Part shown: positions 8,366 through 14,812 of the stretch, piece after piece
Layout of the letters: each line of letters begins with the position of its first letter
How positions within the stretch are numbered: position 1 is the stretch's first letter
DNA from: Haplosporangium gracile
Lineage: Eukaryota > Mortierellomycota > Mortierellomycetes > Mortierellales > Mortierellaceae
NCBI GenBank assembly: GCA_015499985.1
Contig: JAAAUF010000988.1
Span: 1-14,812 of the forward strand
Length of the DNA: 14,812 bases
Direction: 5' to 3'
Notes under the pieces: model-generated
What the model saw: only the letters and a program-made list of their open reading frames with translations
The model's database searches: none
Told to the model about the DNA's origin: nothing
Position numbers and translations under genes: made by a program

Positions 8366-9500
8366 AAGTGAGCGAGGGGTAAACAACTTCACACACCAAG
8401 CTGTTGGAACAAGGTAGAAGAATCTCGTACAAACGAGAAAGACGACAATAGTGTTCAACAATAAACAAATAGTTTCTCCTTCCTCTTTCTCTCGCTCTCA
8501 TTCTCACTTTTTAACAGACCTCATGAACGGCAATATCTTGTCGTCATTGGTTCTTTCCTCCACCTAGAACAATCAGACAATCCCTTTTATTCGATGCCTC
8601 CTCTGTTCAGAGTACCGTTGTATGTCTGAATCCCACTCGAAAAAGTCGAGAAGCTGACAGAATGAGGACAAAAACAACAAACACAACAATACGGACACAT
8701 ACCTCCATCTGTTTTTCAATTCGCTCGTTTCCTCCCTCTTGTTTGTACCTAGCTTTATGCTCTTCTCTCCTTTTCAGTTACTTTCTGATTGCGCCCCCCT
8801 GCAACGCCCACCTTTGAAAGTGAAAGGTGAAGTCAATTGCATCGCACTAACGGTTTCCTGCGTGTGTGTCTTTTGTCTCGTTGTCCGTGTGTATGTTCAT
8901 GTCCGTGTGCATACCTTCGACTTCTTTGCCCTCCATTGCGAAAGAAACTTCTCTATGCATGCATGACATTCATAAGGGAAAGCGAAAGGAGATAAGGAGA
9001 GCGAGAGAATAAGAGAGCAAGAGAAGGGACGCGATAGAAGGAAGAGGCGTCGCATCTCGGTACATACTGCCATTAACTTTCTCACGCCATTCTTTTTCCT
9101 TCCCCATCCACCTCCTTTAACAGTTGCCTGATTCATTCGTCTCACCTCACCGTTTTCGCATAAGCAACACCATTGTTCCCTCCCTTTCCCCTCACCTATG
9201 CACGTTCTTTTGATGAACGCGAAAGAGCGAAACAAGCGCTAAAAAAAAGGGGTCAAGAGAAAGAACCAGAATATATGAGTGTGGGATGGTGAGGCTGAAT
9301 TATTTATTTTCGCCCTTTTGTGGTTTCTCCTGTTTCCTACATTGTTCACTCAATCAGGGAATGGATGCTTGTCTCAGACAACAGTGAGCGTTTTCTTTTT
9401 TTTTTTCTGCAAGGAATGAAGACCCATAGGCGTTCCTCTGTTCTTGGTGAGTCGTTTTTTTCCGGAAGAGAAGGACGACGAAGGATGATGCGCGAGGAGA

Positions 9501-9530
9501 GTAGTAGTAGTAGTGGTAGTGGTGGTGATG
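9501..9530 (+). repeat. GTA/GTG triplet repeat
   Basis: Four GTA units followed by mixed GTG/GTA units, ending GATG. It is in noncoding sequence. Confidence 0.75.
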
Positions 9531-10037
9531 CTCTGATACCGAAGGCGAGAGGTTAGAATCTGGACAATGCAAAAAAAAAACATCCCAACCGCTGTTCGGT
9601 GTGTGTTTGAAAATCAACAATTTGAAACCTGCATGGCAATAGGCATTGGATAGGTCATGGAGGGAAAAATAAGAGAGAAAAAGAAAAGGATGGTAAAAAA
9701 CAAGGCAAAACACACAGACCAAACCACAGGCAGACAAGACAGCCCAAATAGACAAACACCCTGTTGGACTCTTTTTTTATTCACGCTCGCTCTTTGTTTT
9801 GGTCCTTGCATCATTTGAACTCTAGCAACTTTTTGGTTCGGGATTCTAGACTTTTTTTTTCATCAATGATCATTCATTGGTTTATGGAAGCAAGAGGATC
9901 ACCTAAAACAGCAATCCCTGTGTACGTGTTGTTATTGTTGCTGTCGTTACTGCCTGTAGTGTTGTCGTTGTTGTCAATAGTAGCAGTGTGAAAAGAGGAG
10001 GAGTAGATATGCATTGACAAACAATCATTGACCGTTG

Positions 10038-10043
10038 TTTATT
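10038..10043 (-). terminator. Polyadenylation signal downstream of the broken secreted-protein gene
   Basis: AATAAA on the minus strand, about 55 bases past the TAA at 10099-10101. It supports the idea that a genuine gene once ended there. Confidence 0.45.
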
Positions 10044-10098
10044 ACGTGTGTGTGTTGTTTGTGTGTAGTTAAAAATTGTCGTCTCTTCATCTTCGTGC

Positions 10099-10838
10099 TT
10101 AATAGGCAAGACGAACCTTGGCACAGTTAGGAGACCTAGCACCATACGCATTATGATGCTCCTTCTGCTCCCATCCAAGCATCAACCTCTGAAATGGCGC
10201 CTCCCAGTTCTTACACTGCCCAGGACAAGCAGCCTCAACACCTGCAATCATTAGCTCTCTGAACCATTGCATTCTCCAGTCCATACGTCTCTCTCATCAC
10301 ATCCACCACCGTATTATGAACCATAGTGAACACACCATCACGATGGCCCCAGGGTACGAAACAGGCGATGGATTTCGCGGATCCACACAGTTCATCGAGG
10401 GAACGGTGGGGCGGTTTGTCGTGACAGTTCTTGTGGAAGATGGAAAAAAACGGCTTCGTCGATGGCGCCGTCACGGCCGGAGAGGAAGGCGATGGCTCGG
10501 TAGGAGAGAGCTTCTGCGCGGACTTTGTTGGCGGTGGGAAGGGTGGCCAATTGATGGTCAATGACGGAGGCGTAGCGCTCGACGAGGAACTTGACGAGGT
10601 AGATCCTTCACTCGCTCTCTGTTTGTGGGAAGGAGGTGGTGAACATGAAGTTGTGTTAGTATCAACGACTATGTCGTATGCACGTCAATATCGTACAGCG
10701 TGAGGTACATGCCAACTGCTGATCACAGTAAATAACAAGGCAACGACATTCTAGTTCTCGCCACAGGTGAATGCGGTGGGCGTGAGGAAGGAGGCAATGG
10801 GCAAGAGCCGAAATAGCCACCAAAGTGAGGCGAGCCAT
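10099..10838 (-). pseudogene. Decayed gene for a small secreted Cys-containing protein
   Basis: I do not recognise the family. The ATG at 10838 starts a signal-peptide-like MARLTLVAIS; skipping one base (10808) continues as LLPIASFLTPTAFTCGEN with C-ending codons until TAG. An intron-like gap follows, with a perfect TACTAAC branch site (10661-10655) and a CAG acceptor (exon from 10618). Coding character resumes at 10604 (IYLVKFLVERYA...) with strong C bias, in a frame that has a TGA at 10610. At a run of seven T (10450-10444) it must shift one base to continue into FSIFHKNCHDKPPHRSLDEL and on to NDCRC (about 10240). It shifts once more into EAACPGQCKNWEAPF and ends in NCAKVRLAY, TAA 10099-10101. 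Each change equals one extra base. Neighbouring genes are intact, so decay is likelier than poor sequence, though the T run could be a sequencing error. Confidence 0.6.
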
Positions 10839-11753
10839 GGTTGTTAATGTGTCAGGATGTAGAAGATGAAAAACGTTTATTATGTCTCTCAAATCAGGAA
10901 TGCTTGTACCCTGTTGTACTTATCTCTAACATTCGAACATAAACGTGAACATTTTTCCTCCTTTGACCCTCTTTTCCTCTTTGCCTCTCCATATCCTGGA
11001 TCGTCATTTCGTTCGTCTCTTTTGTCTTGTTTGATCCACTGAACGTTAACCAAGAAGGGCGAAGGACAAGGTTGATGACGATGATGTGTGCAGAATGGAG
11101 ATGTCTTAATATGCATCTGGCCATACAGGGATTCCGAATCGTCCTAAAATTTAAAAAAGGAGTCCTAGAGACAAAGAACACTGGCGTACTTGCATAAAAA
11201 GCAATCCACAGTTGTTACAAAAAAACAAGATTTTACTCGGAGGGGGTAGGCAAAATTCGAGTGGCGAAAAGGAAGGACACCCAAGGAGATTTTTTTGTGA
11301 CAGTCGTCGCATCGCATTGTATGTATGCGGTTGTCGGTTATTACTGGATTGATAATGATGGATTGTTGTAGAATAAGTCTTTTCTGGGAAGTAAAGAAAA
11401 AAAGAAATGTAGAAGTGAATCACAGGCCTGAAAGAGGGATTGACCGATATGCTTCTTTCCGACATGGGGGGATTTTATCTTCGTTGGTGGAGCGATTTGG
11501 GTGTAGAGGTGAGGACTGGAAAGGGGAGCAATAGTCAAGAGGGTAGTAGTTAGGGATCAATCTGGATCTTGTGTGGGATTGTTTAAGAAAGAGAGCCAGG
11601 AAAACAATAGCAAAGGCACCACAAATGTCCGTTTTCCAACGTTAGGGTTATTATTCCACAAATACAGGCGCCCCATGCTTCTATCAATTGCCTCCTTCCT
11701 CTAAAATCATCAAGCTTGGAGCAGAAGATTGTGGATGAATGAATATAGTTGTT
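10839..11753. other. Intergenic region between the chitin synthase 3' end and the broken gene
   Basis: About 0.9 kb with no gene I can support. Both neighbours are on the minus strand, so the part next to 10838 would be the promoter of the broken gene; its leader ends ACATTAACAACC before the ATG. The short open frames here are Ser/Leu/Phe-rich or Lys/Arg-rich shadows of skewed base composition. Confidence 0.5.
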
Positions 11754-11759
11754 TTTATT
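11754..11759 (-). terminator. Candidate polyadenylation signal of the chitin synthase
   Basis: AATAAA on the minus strand, about 142 bases beyond the TAA at 11901-11903. It is the nearest exact match I see on that strand downstream of the stop. Confidence 0.4.
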
Positions 11760-11900
11760 AACAATGGGCCCAAAAATGATGACCAAAAACAAATAAAGAA
11801 CCCCGGTTGAAAAGACTATTCTACAATGGAATGGAGTTGAAAGAATGGAAGATAATAAAATGTGCATGTATAAACGAAAAAAATAATAACCCGAACGCGC

Positions 11901-14425
11901 TTAGACGACGCGACCGTTGAAAAGACGGAGAATCATGTAAGTGACACTGCCGACGAAACGGAAGAAGGCAAGACCAGCGACCGACCAAAGGACGATACCG
12001 AGGTACAGCTGACTGTTCTTCGCGAAACCCGAGCCCCCGAAAGCAGACGACGTGACCAAGGCAACCAAGAGGGCATTGGACATGATCCACGAAAGCAAGA
12101 CACGAGTACGAATCTCACGATAGTAATCCTCCTGCTTGGTCTTGGCGTCACGACTTTGCTTGACCTCAACAGTTTTGATCGAGAGCGAAGACACGGCCTC
12201 GTCGTAGGCGTTGTTGATATCGTGGCTGTCCGTGGGCACGTTGACCTCGACTCCTCCCTCGGCCGTCTTCTTGGCAACTCCGAGATCCGTGGCAACAGAA
12301 GTGTCTCCCTTCGTTCCCCAGGAGATATCGTGAATGTTACAGAAGGCATAGACGTTGAGAATGTTGACATATGAGGGAACCATGAATAGGTACTGGATGA
12401 ACGAGTGGAACATGTGCCAGGGCTCCAAGAACAGGAAACTGGCAAAGAAATACAATCCATAGGTCGAGGCGAGCGAGATGACTGTGTTGCGGAACATGTC
12501 GTTCTGGAACAGATACGAGGCTTCCGATTGTCCATTGTCGGGCCTGTTGGCCTGGACCTCCTGGATTCCACGAACAGTCATGTAGCCGGCTCCGAACAAC
12601 ATGTATCCCATCAACACTGCAAAGAATCCCATCGATGACTTGTAGGCCCAGTTCGATCCCTGAGGTCTGTTACCCATACTCATAATGAACTGGGCAATGA
12701 TTAGTAAGATGTAGATGTAACGAGAGATAGTGAAGATCCAGAATCCGGCATCGTTGTTTCCGAAAGGCGACTGCTGAGGTGGGTTTCCCTCTGGGTTGCC
12801 TTCTGCGTAGTAGACCATAGCGTTGCCGAGAATATAGAACGTCAAATAAAAGTTGGCCTATTTCATTCAAAATTACAATGAGCATATGGACCGTCAGTTA
12901 AACTAAGCTCGCATGCAAGAAAAACAACATACAACAAATTATGCAGGCAGAGAACTAAAATGAACTTACCAAGGCGAACCAGGAGAAGAAGAGAGAGACA
13001 AAACTGTAAAAGAACTCAAGGTGGAAGAACATCTTGCGGGCAGTAGAGTGATCTGAGCGCCAGATATCCATCTGGTGAACCAAGGCATAGACAGAGGCGA
13101 AGAAAGAACCGTTCAACCAACGACGACGCTGAGAGATAAACTCGGCAACGGATCCGGGCACATCGGTCTCACCATAGGCAGATTTGACGTACTGAAGCAC
13201 CCAGGCGGCGTTTCTCTTGGCGACCAACTCGAAACAGAGAATACGATCCTCAGCCAAGTACATGTTGGCGGTGAAGATGTTGGCGTCGGAACCGTGGAAC
13301 TTTTCACCCAAAAAGTACTTCTCGAGGGGACCCTGACCATCTGGGTCGTTTTGGAGGGCACGGTATTTGTAGGCGGAAAAGGCTCCTGGCAAGACGGAAA
13401 TGTAACCAAAGACAGACTCGAGGGGCTTGTCGAGAATGTTGGACATCTTGTATTCAAAGTTCTGGGATGCGACCAAGGGCGACAAGAGCTCGCTGCCTCC
13501 CTTACCCAACATGGCGCAAATCTCTCCACAGGCGCCTCCGACGTTTGAATTGAGATCGAAAGCTTTCCAGAGATGGTAGATGGAGGTTGATCCAGGGCGG
13601 GTTCCGACATCGAGCAAGACACAGACATTAGGTCTCAAGACCTGTCCGAAGGCGTTGAAGAACCAACTAAACGATACATTGAGAGAGATGTTGATTTGGA
13701 GTTAGATAAATGACAGTCCAAGTGATTTTTTTCACTAGTGTGTTCCAGCCCAGTCCAGTCCAGAGTGTCCACAGCCCATCCATGTCATATTCTCAGCCCA
13801 CCAACCCAGGAATAGAAGGAGGTGGATAACAAAACAAGCAACGGGAAAATAAGAATAGCAACAAACAAGAACAAACTGCGTCATGAGGATGCTCACTTGT
13901 TTTTTACAGTCAGCCCTGAATGTTTTTTTGTTTTTAACTCACCGATGAGAGTTCAGCTTCTTGGCATTCTTCTCCTTGAGACAGAAAAGAATCTGGACAG
14001 GAACATAGCCCTTGTCATGTCCTGAACGACCCATCTCAGGGTCAATGGTGATCTGGGATGTGTACTGTAGAAAGAAAGCATTCATCAATCAAGAGATTTG
14101 ATTAGAAAACAATTATTGCTCACAGGCTGAAGGGCATACAGGCACAGTTATGAAAACACAACACAAATATACATACCTCGTAGATATGGGCGGTGACTGG
14201 CTTGTCGTTGACAATGTTTTTGGCAACACCATCCTGGTAGACACCCATGGCGGCTAAAACGTTGAGGGTCTTGGGGTTGATCTTTGTACGACCGTCAGAG
14301 ACAATGCAGACGACGACCTTCTTCCAGGCATCGGGGCCCCAGGTGCGGGAGCGGTCGCGGGTGGTGAGATGGCGAATGTTCTTCATGACACCGTGCATTG
14401 TTCTTGTGAAGAGAACCTCATCTTC
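11901..14425 (-). CDS. CHS: Chitin synthase, division 1 (class I-III), 5' end outside window
   Basis: Polymerises GlcNAc from UDP-GlcNAc into chitin at the plasma membrane (GT2 family). Four exons on the minus strand: 14177-14425, 13943-14064, 13666-12970, 12857-11901; introns of 112, 276 and 112 bp, all GT-AG, with branch-like TCTAATC and TTAACTGAC in the 112-bp introns. The joined frame is open for 674 residues. It begins [16 protein letters not shown], the continuation of the conserved ...MYN(E)DE motif, so the previous exon should end in MYN. Visible hallmarks: SDGR (43-46), LLDVGTRPG (141-149), [23 protein letters not shown] (263-265), QRRRW (303-307), and [11 protein letters not shown] (530-540), typical of division 1. 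About seven membrane segments follow QRRRW (near 338-370, 393-418, 432-453, 477-503, 505-530, 609-628, 639-668). Relatives are usually 900 or more residues, so a few hundred N-terminal residues are missing here. Confidence 0.93.
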
Positions 14426-14812
14426 CTATTAGTTTTAAAGAGAAACGGAAGGGTTAATTGAGTGTCTAAGCATGGTTCCCTTGGTTTGTTTCATGTCTCT
14501 TTTGCCTTTAAAAGGGATTTTTATTGTTTGTCTTGTAACCAATCGGTAAGTGGATGATCAAAAGGGATCCATTGGTTATTCCTTGTCTCTTTGCCAACCA
14601 GCCAGCCAGGTAAGCAGGCAGGTAGTAAGCAAGCAGGCTGGATGGATCCCTGTGTCGCAATCACCGGTAAATTTTCCCTTTTTTTTTTTTTTTCTTATTC
14701 CTTGTCACTTTCCCGTCGCTATTGTTTTGATTTGCTGTCGTGTTTTTAACGTTTTTTTTCTTTTTTTCTTTTCTGTATTCCCTTCCCATCGAGTTCTCGC
14801 CCCGCGGGAAAA
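14426..14812 (-). other. Probable chitin synthase intron running off the window
   Basis: The minus strand has a good 3' splice site just before 14425 (ATTAACCC branch-like site, T-rich tract, AATAG). Upstream to the edge I find no coding stretch ending in MYN and no strong donor, so this is read as an intron of at least 387 bp. It holds CCAG/GCAG-type repeats (14591-14640) and a run of about 15 A (minus strand) near 14680-14694. The alternative, that this is a promoter of a truncated gene, is less likely because the catalytic MYN motif would be lost. Confidence 0.5.

Larger units (their letters stand above)
7869..10037. other. Gene-poor intergenic region
   Basis: About 2.2 kb in which I cannot support any gene. 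Open frames on both strands are short, compositionally skewed (K/R/E- or S/F/L-rich) and lack splice or codon-bias support. It contains a TTGG repeat (8335-8365), a 10-bp palindrome ATGCATGCAT (8955-8964), a GTA/GTG triplet run (9501-9530), poly-T/poly-A runs and a degenerate GTT-rich tract (9927-9990). I checked for tRNA B-box-like stretches (8266-8276 and 9835-9846) and found no pairing arms. Confidence 0.5.

Noticed and set aside
9927..9990. GTT-rich tract read as a possible Asn/Thr-rich coding repeat on the minus strand
   Set aside because: Degenerate low-complexity sequence with no start, splice sites or flanking coding sequence.
10431..10703. Plus-strand 90-aa acidic frame
   Set aside because: Shadow of the decayed minus-strand gene; no features of its own.
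11933..12571. Minus-strand 212-aa Arg/Ser-rich frame
   Set aside because: Out-of-frame shadow of the chitin synthase last exon, whose frame shows clear family motifs and membrane spans.
1..14812. Similar TTCCCGC sequences at both window ends in inverted orientation
   Set aside because: Seven matching bases at arbitrary edges are expected by chance and show no terminal-repeat structure or mobile-element genes inside.

Overview
The window looks like a stretch of a fungal nuclear genome, most likely an early-diverging filamentous fungus (Mortierellomycota/Mucoromycota type). The reasons are short GT-AG introns (mostly 100-210 bp) with CTRAY/TTAAC branch sites, C-biased third codon positions, T/C-rich leaders, AATAAA polyadenylation signals, and a division-1 chitin synthase beside a CCR4-NOT subunit. 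The lineage is inferred from general character, not from a database match.

Layout: (1) 1-644, promoter and long ATG-free pyrimidine-rich leader with a CCAAT box and a perfect TGACGTCA palindrome. (2) 645-5761 (+), nine-exon gene for NOT4, the RING E3 ubiquitin ligase of the CCR4-NOT complex: C4C4 RING, RRM, CCCH finger, then a very long Q-rich, coiled-coil and disordered C-terminal part, 1226 aa as modelled. (3) 5788-7264, intergenic and low complexity, with a striking C-run block (G-quadruplex/i-motif candidate) and a small exon-like open frame at 6091-6264. (4) 7358-7732 (-), an intact single-exon 124-aa His-rich protein of unknown function with a TATA box. (5) 7869-10037, about 2.2 kb without a supportable gene. 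(6) 10099-10838 (-), a decayed gene for a small secreted Cys-containing protein, broken by several one-base frame changes. (7) 10839-11753, no gene seen. (8) 11901-14425 (-), the last four exons of a division-1 chitin synthase; its 5' exons lie beyond the right edge, and 14426-14812 is probably intron.

The genes do not form a pathway: NOT4 acts in mRNA decay and co-translational quality control, chitin synthase in cell-wall synthesis. I saw no viral, transposon, CRISPR or tRNA signal. No convincing new multi-gene system is present. The items most worth a second look are the His-rich small protein, the broken secreted-protein gene, the two tandem NAGNAG acceptors plus the oversized last intron of NOT4, the C-run block, and the interrupted chitin synthase at the window edge.
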